Positions 16,451-22,838 of a DNA stretch of 22,838 nucleotides are shown here, one piece after another (positions within the stretch are counted from its first letter, which is position 1; each line of letters opens with the position of its first letter). Under the pieces are notes generated by a model. It did not search any database. It saw nothing but the letters and a program-made list of their open reading frames with translations, and was not told the origin of the DNA. Source of the stretch: CAZIHO01 sp964538875 (GTDB lineage: Bacteria; Pseudomonadota; Gammaproteobacteria; Chromatiales; Chromatiaceae); the NCBI GenBank assembly GCA_964538875.1, contig CAZIHO010000052.1:1-22838 (forward strand), given 5' to 3'. The position numbers and the translations under genes are program-made.

Positions 16451-18388
16451 TCAGTTCCATTGCCCGGCGGCGCGACCACCACCCCGCACGCCTCGGGACG
16501 AGCCATCGTCATCCTTCATCTTAAAGAACGACATAATTTGCCGCAGTTGGTCGGCCTGGCCGTTGAGCTCCTCGGCGGTGGCAGCCAGTTCTTCGGAACT
16601 GGCCGCGTTTTGCTGGGTGGCCTTGTCCAGTTGGCGCATGGCTTCGCTGATCCGGTTGATGCCGCTGGATTGCTCGATGGACGCGGCGTTGATTTCCTGC
16701 ACCAAGTCCGAGGTTTTGACGATGTTAGGCACTACGGTATTTATCAACTGTCCCGCCTTTTCAGCGATGGCCACGGAATTAGTGGCCAACTGGTTGATCT
16801 CCTCGGCGGTGACGCGGCTGCTTTCCGCCAGTTTCCGCACCTCGCTGGCCACCACCGCAAAGCCCTTGCCGTGCTCCCCGGCGGACGCGGCCTCGATGGC
16901 GGCGTTCAGGGACAGCAGGTTGGTCTTGTAGGCGATGTCCTCGATCAGCTCGATTTTCTTGGCGATGTTCTTCATGGCCGACACGGTTTCGTTGACCGCC
17001 TGACCACCTTCCCGGGCCTCCGCCGCAGAGCGGGTGGCGGTTTGCTCGGTCACATGGGCGTTCTCGGTATTCTGGCGCACCGAGGCGTTGAGTTCCTCCA
17101 CTGAGGAGGTGGTGTCTTCCACGCCGGCCGCCTGTTCGGTGGCAGCCTGGCTGATGGTCTGGGCGGTGGAACTGACCTGCTGGGAAGCGCTGGACAGGGT
17201 ATCCGAGTTGGTGCGCACCTGATCCACCACCTGGCTGAGCTGGTCGCGCATGTCCCGCAGCGCTTGGGCCAACTGGCCAATTTCGTCCTTGCCGACCACG
17301 TCCAACTGGGCGGTGAGGTCCCCTTCCGACAGGCTGAGGGCGAACTTGACGCCGCTGCTGATGGGCCTGGTGATCAAATTGGCCAGGAACATGGCGATCA
17401 AGACGCCTAAGATGATGGCGGCGATGATGGTGCCGATGATGATCTTGTTGGCCTGGTTAACCAGCTCCTGGGCTTGGTTGCGGGCCACCCCGAGCTGATG
17501 GTAGCCCGATTCCTCGGCGGCTTGAGCCTGCTTGATGACGTTGCTGCCCAGGTCCGCCATTTCCTTCAGAATCGTCTTGAGTTGGTCGTCGTTGGCGATC
17601 CAGGTCTTAGCGGCCTGCTGATATTCCCGGGTGGCATTACGAGAATTACTGATGAGCGCTCTTGCTTCGTCAGATGTGACGGTCTTTTCCAGGTCGTCAT
17701 AGAGGGTGAGTAGTTCCGGCAGCCAGACCTCGATCTTTTTCCAGGCGACCCGGTCCTTGTAGTTCACCTCTTCCTTCTCGGCCCGCATGATTTCCATGGC
17801 CTTGACGGCAATTTCGGTGGCGCCGATATAACGCTGCACAAAGGCATCCAACTCCTTGGCATCGGCCCCCTTCTTCATGGCTTCGGTATATAGGTTGACT
17901 TGGCGCTTGAGGAAAGCATCCGCTGCGTTGGCCACCACGTTGCCTTTCTCCACCATCTTTTCCACCGCCGCTTTGTTGTTCTTGAGCGCGGCGACGCCGG
18001 CCCGGTATTTCTCGGCATACTTGGCGGTCCCTTCCCGGGCGGTCTTGGACTGGTTGAGCAGGTCCCCATTGTTGTACTGCTTGGCGACCTGATCGACCTG
18101 ATCCAGATACTCGTTCAACTTTTTGACGTTGGCTTCGGCGCGCTGGTGGATTTCGTCTTTTTCCTGCAATAGATAATTTTTTTCTTCCATGATGGTGGCC
18201 AAGGCCATGCGCTCCACCCCGGTCGCGTACTCCACGGATTTCCCGTTGTTGTCCGTGATGCCGAACAACGCCTTGGCGATATCGCCAATATAGAGGTTGG
18301 CCAACAGGCCGAAAGCGATGGTGATGGCCACCAACAACATGGCACCGGTCAGAATCTTGGTCTTGATCTTCAGATCGTTGATTTTCAT
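16451..18388 (-). CDS. Methyl-accepting chemotaxis protein with large helical periplasmic domain (HBM-like)
   Basis: The 645-residue protein starts MKINDLKIKTKILTGAML at 18388 with a weak AGG-containing ribosome site. Order: TM1 (about 11-33); a periplasmic region of about 280 residues, entirely helical and rich in Lys/Glu/Ala/Asn, long enough for two stacked four-helix bundles as in HBM receptors; TM2 (about 316-340); HAMP (SEGDLTAQLDVVGKDEIG); and a signalling hairpin with tip YKTNLLSLNAAIEAASAGE near residue 495. The tail holds SEELAATAEELNGQADQLRQI, close to the tail of the receptor at 4486-6162, then a Gly/Arg-rich end without a tethering pentapeptide. HBM receptors in other bacteria bind organic acids such as citrate-cycle intermediates; the ligand here is unknown. 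It is monocistronic, downstream of nothing on its strand. Confidence 0.92.
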   Translation of the reverse strand: MKINDLKIKTKILTGAMLLVAITIAFGLLANLYIGDIAKALFGITDNNGKSVEYATGVERMALATIMEEKNYLLQEKDEIHQRAEANVKKLNEYLDQVDQVAKQYNNGDLLNQSKTAREGTAKYAEKYRAGVAALKNNKAAVEKMVEKGNVVANAADAFLKRQVNLYTEAMKKGADAKELDAFVQRYIGATEIAVKAMEIMRAEKEEVNYKDRVAWKKIEVWLPELLTLYDDLEKTVTSDEARALISNSRNATREYQQAAKTWIANDDQLKTILKEMADLGSNVIKQAQAAEESGYHQLGVARNQAQELVNQANKIIIGTIIAAIILGVLIAMFLANLITRPISSGVKFALSLSEGDLTAQLDVVGKDEIGQLAQALRDMRDQLSQVVDQVRTNSDTLSSASQQVSSTAQTISQAATEQAAGVEDTTSSVEELNASVRQNTENAHVTEQTATRSAAEAREGGQAVNETVSAMKNIAKKIELIEDIAYKTNLLSLNAAIEAASAGEHGKGFAVVASEVRKLAESSRVTAEEINQLATNSVAIAEKAGQLINTVVPNIVKTSDLVQEINAASIEQSSGINRISEAMRQLDKATQQNAASSEELAATAEELNGQADQLRQIMSFFKMKDDDGSSRGVRGGGRAAGQWN

Positions 18389-18858
18389 GACTGAAAGCCT
18401 AGGGCAAGTTAACGATAGGGTTTGGGTGGTAACTGGGTGGCGTCCAGCCCGGGCACGGCATCATTTTGGCTTGCGGACGATTTTCGCCACCTAAGCCATG
18501 GCGGCCCCTCGCCCGGATCCTTTAATCAAAATGGGCGGACCACGGCCGGAAGTCAGCGGAATTAGGAATTTTTCCCAGGCCGGGCCAACAATCTGGGCTG
18601 CAATAGCGCCCCGGAACAAGCCAACCCCAACCAAATCGGCACTCTATTCCTCTTGTGCCTAGACTGCGGTGGCGTTCTAGTCAGGGCACCCAGGATGCTG
18701 GCGTTCCCGACCTTGGGCGGCTGGGGAGGACGACGCCGGCAGGCCCCACAAAAAACAGTCGAGATTCCATAAGAATTTGATACAATTCTTAGTTGCGTGT
18801 TGCAATAGCATCGTTGCGGTGCGCAACAACTTTTACCACTCGCTATTAGGGGAACGAT
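18389..18858. other. Divergent intergenic region between chemoreceptor and exporter
   Basis: About 470 bases with no supported gene. A minus-strand frame crossing 18562-19107 is a shadow of the exporter gene plus non-coding sequence: its residues are repetitive and charged, with no domain. The right-hand 90 bases are AT-rich and carry the exporter promoter and inverted repeats described separately. The left part should contain the promoter of the minus-strand receptor; I see no convincing sigma-28 or sigma-70 match. Confidence 0.5.
18771..18827 (+). promoter_or_regulatory. Promoter and inverted repeats ahead of the TauE/SafE exporter
   Basis: TTGATA (18778-18783) and TGCAAT (18801-18806) are spaced 17 bases apart and form a plausible sigma-70 promoter. 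A perfect inverted repeat AAGAATT/AATTCTT (18771-18777, 18784-18790) with a TGATAC centre covers the -35. GTTGCG/CGCAAC (18813-18818, 18822-18827) forms a second repeat just after the -10. Placement suggests repressor or activator control; the regulator is not identified. Confidence 0.45.
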
Positions 18859-19824
18859 ATGTTGGTCCAGTCCCCCCGTTTTGTCTTGGGCGTCGCCCTG
18901 CTTCTGGCCTGTTGCATAGAACCCAGCCTGGCCGCCGATCCCCAGGCGGTCGCCGAGGCGGCGCCGACGGTCGTCGCCTGGCCCTGGTGGGTGTGGGCAT
19001 TGCTTCTGTTCGTCGTCACCTTTTTGATGGGTATCGTCGCGGTGCTGGGCGGCGTCGGCGGGGGCGTGTTGTTCGTCCCCATCGTCGGCGGTTTCTTCCC
19101 CTTCCATTTGGATTTCGTGCGGGGCGCCGGTTTGCTGGTGGCCTTGGCGGGAGCCTTGGCGGCGGGACCCGGACTGTTGCGCTCGGGCATGGCCAATATG
19201 CGCCTAGCCATGCCGCTGGCGCTGATCGCCTCAGCGTCCGCCATTGGGGGCGCCATGATGGGTTTGGCGCTACCGGCGAATGTGGTGCAAACCGCGTTGG
19301 GTGTCACCATCCTGGGCATCGTGGTGCTCATGTGGTCGGCCAAGAAGTCCGAATTTCCGGAAGTGCCCCAAGCCGATGCCTTGTCCAGCGCGTTGCGCAT
19401 CACCGGTATTTATCATGATGCAGCCTCGAACAAGGACATCAATTGGCGCGTCCATCGCACCCCCATGGGTCTGGCGCTGTTCGTGGTCATCGGCATCATG
19501 GCGGGCATGTTCGGTCTGGGCGCCGGTTGGGCCAACGTGCCGGTCCTCAACCTGCTGATGGGGGCGCCCCTAAAAGTCTCGGTCGCCACGTCCAAGTTCA
19601 TGCTGTCCATCGTGGACACCTCCGCCGCCTGGGTCTATTTGAACCAGGGCGCAGTGCTGGCCATCATCGCGGTTCCCTCCATCGTGGGCATCATGCTGGG
19701 CTCCCTAGTGGGCGTGCGCCTGCTGAAAAAGGCCAACGCCTCGGTGGTGCGCAAGGTGGTCATCATCATGTTGACGCTGGCCGGTAGCCGGGCCCTGCTC
19801 AAGGGCCTGGGGATCTGGACCTAA
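18859..19824 (+). CDS. TauE/SafE-family (TSUP) membrane exporter
   Basis: The 321-residue protein begins at ATG 18859, six bases after AGGGGA. Residues 1-25 form a hydrophobic leader ending SLAADP, probably a signal peptide or an extra helix. The TSUP signature follows: FLMGIVAVLGGVGGGVLFVPIV in the first half and a repeat FGLGAGWANVPVLNLLMGAPLKVSVATSKF in the second half, each ending a hydrophobic segment. Eight or so helices are visible, with a hydrophilic central loop (about 160-195). TSUP proteins move sulfur-containing or organic anions such as sulfite, sulfoacetate or thiosulfate across the inner membrane. With a sulfur-globule-like gene nearby, sulfite export or sulfur-compound uptake is a reasonable inference. 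The following three-helix protein starts 54 bases later in the same direction. Confidence 0.88.
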   Translation: MLVQSPRFVLGVALLLACCIEPSLAADPQAVAEAAPTVVAWPWWVWALLLFVVTFLMGIVAVLGGVGGGVLFVPIVGGFFPFHLDFVRGAGLLVALAGALAAGPGLLRSGMANMRLAMPLALIASASAIGGAMMGLALPANVVQTALGVTILGIVVLMWSAKKSEFPEVPQADALSSALRITGIYHDAASNKDINWRVHRTPMGLALFVVIGIMAGMFGLGAGWANVPVLNLLMGAPLKVSVATSKFMLSIVDTSAAWVYLNQGAVLAIIAVPSIVGIMLGSLVGVRLLKKANASVVRKVVIIMLTLAGSRALLKGLGIWT

Positions 19825-19878
19825 AGCGGATGCTGGCCCAAATCGCTTCTCAACCTGACTAACCCGCGGGAGATCAAC

Positions 19879-20304
19879 ATGGCCGATCATCAGGCTGGTT
19901 CGGAATATGCCACCCAGGATCAGATTGCCTACGCCCAGATCCTGGACCTGGGGATGCGGATAGGCCTGGGGGCCCTGGTCGTCTGCTTCCTCATCTATGT
20001 ATCTGGCCTGCTGCCGCCCCAGGTGCCCCTGGATCAGGTGTCTCAGTTCTGGTCCCAAAAAGCCCACGATTACCTGGTGGCCAATCAGGTCCCGGTTGGT
20101 TGGGGTTGGCTACGGTTGGCGGGTAAGGGCGACTTTCTGAATTTTCTCCCCATCGCCTTCCTGTCGGCGGTGACCATCGCCTGTTATGCCCGCATTTTGC
20201 CGATGCTGCTGGCGGCCAAGGACCGGGTCTACGCGGGCATCGCGGTGATGGAGATCCTGGTGCTGGTGTTGGCCGCGTCCGGCATCCTGGCGGTTGGTCA
20301 TTAA
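19879..20304 (+). CDS. Three-helix membrane protein linked to the TauE/SafE exporter (DUF1634-like)
   Basis: The 141-residue protein starts at ATG 19879 with GGGAG six bases upstream. Three hydrophobic segments are visible: LGALVVCFLIYVSGLL (about 29-45), FLPIAFLSAVTIACYARIL (about 90-108) and IAVMEILVLVLAASGILAV (about 121-139). Between the first and second lies a hydrophilic region of about 40 residues with two Trp residues in VGWGWLRLAGKGDF. There are no Cys, His or metal motifs indicating catalysis. It is 54 bases behind the exporter in the same orientation, and small proteins of the DUF1634 type commonly accompany TauE/SafE genes. That family label is by size, topology and neighbour, not by a clear motif. 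A role as accessory subunit is inferred. Confidence 0.75.
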   Translation: MADHQAGSEYATQDQIAYAQILDLGMRIGLGALVVCFLIYVSGLLPPQVPLDQVSQFWSQKAHDYLVANQVPVGWGWLRLAGKGDFLNFLPIAFLSAVTIACYARILPMLLAAKDRVYAGIAVMEILVLVLAASGILAVGH

Positions 20305-20308
20305 TCGA

Positions 20309-20347
20309 GTTTGCCGCCACCGGTGCCGGGCAACCGGTCGGGCAAAC
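20309..20347 (+). terminator. Two-stem hairpin terminator after the exporter operon
   Basis: GTTTGCC (20309-20315) pairs with GGCAAAC (20341-20347), and inside it ACCGGT (20319-20324) pairs with ACCGGT (20333-20338). CTAGGTTTT follows. It starts five bases after the stop of the three-helix protein and probably ends the exporter transcript. Confidence 0.5.
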
Positions 20348-20373
20348 CTAGGTTTTCCAAGTAACTCAAAGAG

Positions 20374-20435
20374 TTGACAGTATCCCACGACTCCCAACCG
20401 CCTTGCGCCGCAGGATACTAGTCTACACTTGTGTA
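20374..20435 (+). promoter_or_regulatory. Probable promoter region of the universal stress protein gene
   Basis: A consensus -35 TTGACA lies at 20374-20379, but no good -10 follows at 16-18 bases. Nearer the gene, TTGCGC (20403-20408) and TACACT (20424-20429) are spaced 15 bases, slightly short. TACAC-TT-GTGTA (20424-20435) is a small inverted repeat over that -10. The region clearly holds a promoter; which elements are used cannot be settled by eye. Confidence 0.3.
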
Positions 20436-20460
20436 AATTCGCGACTCAGGGAACCAACTT

Positions 20461-21309
20461 ATGACTCAGCTTTCGCCCCTAGGGCGTTTCGATAAGATCC
20501 TGGTGGCTACCGACGGATCGGAGTTTTCTGCCGGGGCGGTACGCTTGGCCTTGCTCATCGCCCAGCGTTGCCAGGTCACGCCCACCGTCATGACCATCGT
20601 GTTGTCCAACCCAGAATATGACGCCATCGCCCCACAATTGGCGGGACAGGCGGAAACACGCGCCAACGAGATTTTGAACGAGGTTTCCGACCAGGCGGCG
20701 GCTTTAGGAATCAGTCTCGACCGGGTGGTATGCCGGGGTCAGGATCCCTACCGGGAAATCATCCAGCAAGCGGAAGACATGCAAGCCGATCTAATCGTCA
20801 TGGGCCGGCGCGGCCGCCGGGGCCTGGCGCGCATGATGGTGGGGGACGCCACCGCCAAGGTATGCGGTCACGCCAAGTGCAGCGTGTTGGTGGTGCCCAA
20901 GGCGGCTGATATGTGGACTCAGCGGATTCTGGTGGCCACCGATGGCTCCCGCTGTTCCGACGCCGCTGCCGTCGCCGCTGGGCGCTTGGCGGAACTTTGT
21001 GAGCTGCCGATCAGCGTGGTGTCCACTGTTCGCCCCGTACACAACCAGGCCCGTCAGGACCAGGCCAGCTCGGCCCTGGCGCGGGTCATGGAGGCTTACC
21101 GGGACCAGCACCTGGATACCACCGGCTTGCTGGAGCAAGCGGATCGTCCGGAAGAAGCGATCGTGACTGCTGCTGTCAACGAGGGCGCGGATCTGATCGT
21201 GGTCGGCAGTCATGGCCATACCGGCTTGCAGAAAATTCTCCTAGGCTCGGTGTCGGAACGGGTCATCGGCCTCAGCCAAGTGCCGGTGTTGGTCGTCAAG
21301 GCCGGCTAA
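20461..21309 (+). CDS. Tandem universal stress protein (two UspA domains)
   Basis: The 282-residue protein contains two Usp domains, about 14-144 and 152-282. Each starts with KILVATDGS or RILVATDGS and ends with a hydrophobic strand (CSVLVVPKA, VPVLVVKAG). The ATP-binding loop G-2x-G-9x-G(S/T) is complete in the second domain (GSHGHTGLQKILLGS). In the first it reads GRRGRRGLARMMVGDA, with Asp in place of Ser/Thr, so nucleotide binding may be confined to, or stronger in, the second half. The protein is cytoplasmic. Tandem Usp proteins are typical of stress, stationary-phase or redox responses; no specific function can be given. It lies between the exporter operon and phosphoribulokinase, with hairpins on both sides, so it is probably transcribed alone. 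Confidence 0.92.
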   Translation: MTQLSPLGRFDKILVATDGSEFSAGAVRLALLIAQRCQVTPTVMTIVLSNPEYDAIAPQLAGQAETRANEILNEVSDQAAALGISLDRVVCRGQDPYREIIQQAEDMQADLIVMGRRGRRGLARMMVGDATAKVCGHAKCSVLVVPKAADMWTQRILVATDGSRCSDAAAVAAGRLAELCELPISVVSTVRPVHNQARQDQASSALARVMEAYRDQHLDTTGLLEQADRPEEAIVTAAVNEGADLIVVGSHGHTGLQKILLGSVSERVIGLSQVPVLVVKAG

Positions 21310-21742
21310 CCTCTGCTCTAAACCGCGACCGGATCTTGCCGGTCGCGGTGCCCTCGCCAACCCGAGGGCCAGCCTACAAAAATTTCTATATTTGATGTTG
21401 ATAATGTTGTTAAACTGTTAACTGGCGTCCTGCCGGGTGGCGCCAATAAAACTCGGTTTGCCGTTTGGAGTCGCGAGACAAGCGGCCCAGCGGCGGCGGG
21501 GCCTGGCGCGAAAACCCTTCCAGGGTCAAGCAACAGGGGAAGAGGTCTCCGGATCCCTTCCCCCGGTTCAAACCGTTTCCGGTAGAGAGCCCAGGCGTCC
21601 CCATATCGACCATCAACCCCACAGGGGCGAGAGCGGTCGGCGGCCGATAGACGAGGAGACACACCCATCCCAGAATCCACGGAAGGCCCGGTGGGAACTT
21701 GTTGTGGCGCCGCTGGGGCGTCGAGTACCAGGGAGACAATCC
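21310..21742 (+). other. Leader and promoter region of phosphoribulokinase
   Basis: About 430 bases without a supported gene. The open frame continues 102 codons upstream of the phosphoribulokinase start, but that part is Arg/Pro/Gly-rich, has no family match and is not expected in these enzymes. An AT-rich island at 21376-21422, unlike the surroundings, contains GATAAT (21400-21405) and a repeated GTTAA motif ending in GTTAAC; this is the likely promoter and regulator region. Calvin-cycle genes are usually controlled by the LysR-type CbbR; I could not fit its site confidently, and no cbbR is in the window. Confidence 0.4.
21323..21348 (+). terminator. Strong hairpin after the universal stress protein gene
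   Basis: CCGCGACCGG (21323-21332) pairs perfectly over ten bases with CCGGTCGCGG (21339-21348) around ATCTTG, 14 bases after the stop codon. No T-tract follows. The stem strength and position support a terminator or 3'-end stabiliser. Confidence 0.5.
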
Positions 21743-22633
21743 ATGTCCAAAAAACATCCCATAGTCGCCGTGACCGGTTCATCCGGAGCCGGCACCACGA
21801 CCGTCAAGCGGGCCTTCGAGCACATCTTTTACCGGGACCAGGTGTCTGCGGTGGTGGTGGAAGGCGATAGCTTTCACCGTTTTGACCGGGTCGCCATGCG
21901 CGCGGAAGTCGCCAAGGCCGGCGCCGAGGGACGCAATCTCAGCCACTTCGGAGCGGACGCTAACCTATTCGACAAACTGGAAGATCTGTTCCGGAATTAC
22001 GGCACCAATGGCACCGGCGAAAAGCGTTATTACCTGCACAGCGAAGAAGAGGCCGACGAACACGGCAAGCGCCTGAGCCTAGACCTCAAGCCAGGTGAGT
22101 TTACGCCTTGGGAGGCAATCCGCCCGGACTCCGACCTCCTGTTCTACGAAGGTCTGCACGGCGGGGTGGTGACGGCGGAACACGACATCGCCAAGTACGT
22201 GGATCTCTTGATCGGCGTGGTGCCCATCGTCAACCTGGAATGGATCCAAAAGATCCACCGGGACAATGCGGAGCGCGGCTATTCTCCGGAAGCCATCGTG
22301 GATACCATCCTGCGCCGCATGCCGGACTACATCAAATACATCACGCCCCAGTTTTCCCGCACGGACATCAACTTCCAGCGGGTTCCGACGGTGGATACGT
22401 CCAATCCCTTCATCTCCCGGGACATCCCCACCGCCGACGAGAGTTTTGTCATCATCCGCTTCTGCGACGCCGAGAAGTTCGATATCGACTTTCCCTACCT
22501 GTTGGCCATGATCCATGACTCCTTCATGTCAAGGCGCAACAATCTGGTGGTGCCGGGTGGCAAGATGGGATTGGCCATGGAGATCATCCTGACCCCCATT
22601 ATTGAACGCATGATGGACGAACGAAACGCTTAG
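21743..22633 (+). CDS. prk: Phosphoribulokinase (Calvin cycle)
   Basis: From ATG 21743 the protein has 296 residues, the usual size of the proteobacterial enzyme; AGGGAG lies seven bases upstream. The P-loop GSSGAGTT is at residues 12-19. VEGDSFHRFDR, SHFGADANLFDKLE, FYEGLHGG with the catalytic-acid region, IQKIHRDNAERGYS and RMPDYIKYITPQFSRTDINFQRVPTVDTSNPF are all family motifs in order, and none is damaged. It phosphorylates ribulose-5-phosphate with ATP to ribulose-1,5-bisphosphate, the Rubisco substrate, in the cytoplasm. No Rubisco or other Calvin-cycle genes are adjacent within the window, so prk is separate from a cbb operon here. It is the best evidence that the organism can fix CO2. 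The symbol prkB/cbbP is also used. Confidence 0.96.
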   Translation: MSKKHPIVAVTGSSGAGTTTVKRAFEHIFYRDQVSAVVVEGDSFHRFDRVAMRAEVAKAGAEGRNLSHFGADANLFDKLEDLFRNYGTNGTGEKRYYLHSEEEADEHGKRLSLDLKPGEFTPWEAIRPDSDLLFYEGLHGGVVTAEHDIAKYVDLLIGVVPIVNLEWIQKIHRDNAERGYSPEAIVDTILRRMPDYIKYITPQFSRTDINFQRVPTVDTSNPFISRDIPTADESFVIIRFCDAEKFDIDFPYLLAMIHDSFMSRRNNLVVPGGKMGLAMEIILTPIIERMMDERNA

Positions 22634-22642
22634 CGCCTAGGT

Positions 22643-22720
22643 CCGGGACCTGCGGGTCCCGGCCGGACCACGGTTCGATCCCCCCGGTTGCAAGCACCGC
22701 CCTGGGACTGGCGCGGTTTT
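22643..22720 (+). terminator. Terminator region of phosphoribulokinase
   Basis: Two candidates follow the stop. CCGGGACC (22643-22650) pairs with GGTCCCGG (22655-22662) across TGCG without a T-tract. ACCGC (22696-22700) pairs with GCGGT (22713-22717), extended inward by CC/GG with a bulged C, and is followed by TTT, so it fits an intrinsic terminator better. The rest of the window to 22838 holds no supported gene. Confidence 0.5.
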
Positions 22721-22838
22721 GCTATTCAGCTTTCCCTCTTGGGTCCGAACCAGGCTGGCGTCCGGATACCGTCCGGTCAGGGAGGCTCTGGCTCTGGACC
22801 AGGTGGTGATTCCTCCCTTGGATCCGTTTCAAAGCCAA

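Noticed and set aside
16451..18388. Chemoreceptor tip with EAASAGE in place of EAARAGE
   Set aside because: The Ser version is common in chemoreceptors of other bacteria, so it does not indicate a defective protein.
18562..19107. 181-codon minus-strand frame ahead of and into the exporter gene
   Set aside because: It overlaps the start of the exporter, has low-complexity charged sequence and no ribosome site.
21437..21742. In-frame N-terminal extension of phosphoribulokinase
   Set aside because: The extra 102 residues have no family match, and the ATG at 21743 has a good ribosome site and the expected N-terminus.
22672..22690. GGTTCGATCC resembling a tRNA T-loop
   Set aside because: The flanking bases do not form the T-stem or acceptor stem, and no anticodon arm is found nearby.

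Overview
The window is GC-rich, densely coding bacterial DNA. Protein families point to a gammaproteobacterium with an autotrophic, probably sulfur-oxidising life style (Chromatiaceae-like). The clues are a proteobacterial-type phosphoribulokinase of the Calvin cycle, a secreted Gly/Tyr/Trp-rich protein resembling sulfur globule proteins, a TauE/SafE-type anion exporter, a glycerate kinase and an arsenic island. This placement is inferred from gene content only; there is no rRNA, tRNA or phylogenetic marker.

Layout. 1-1575 (+): 3' part of a hybrid PAS/histidine kinase/receiver protein, open at the left edge. 1626-3533 (-): chemoreceptor with a C-terminal zinc-binding CZB domain. 3534-4485: long stretch with no recognisable gene. 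4486-6162 (+): second chemoreceptor. About 6230-6557 (+): decayed, internally deleted remnant of a tartrate/isopropylmalate-type dehydrogenase. 6625-7914 (+): intact glycerate 2-kinase. 8031-8402 (-): sulfur-globule-like secreted repeat protein. 8609-10633 (+): third chemoreceptor. 10794-16071 (-): six-gene arsenic cluster read in the order GAPDH, arsJ, ACR3, dual-specificity-type phosphatase, small thioredoxin-fold protein, ArsP-like permease, behind a recognisable promoter with overlapping palindromes. 16451-18388 (-): fourth chemoreceptor. 18859-20304 (+): TauE/SafE exporter plus a three-helix membrane protein. 20461-21309 (+): tandem universal stress protein. 21743-22633 (+): phosphoribulokinase.

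How the genes work together. In the arsenic cluster, GAPDH and ArsJ form the known pair that converts arsenate to 1-arseno-3-phosphoglycerate and expels it. ACR3 expels arsenite, and the permease probably handles organoarsenicals or another thiophilic substrate. No canonical arsC or arsR lies in the window. The HCX5R phosphatase next to a CxxC mini-thioredoxin is therefore a candidate for the missing reductase activity, which is the most interesting hypothesis here. The glycerate kinase beside a broken dehydrogenase suggests a tartrate-type operon that decayed while the kinase was kept, plausibly for glycolate/glycerate salvage in a Calvin-cycle organism. Four chemoreceptors with different sensory domains are spread among these genes without any che signalling genes, so the window looks like an accessory sensing and detoxification region.
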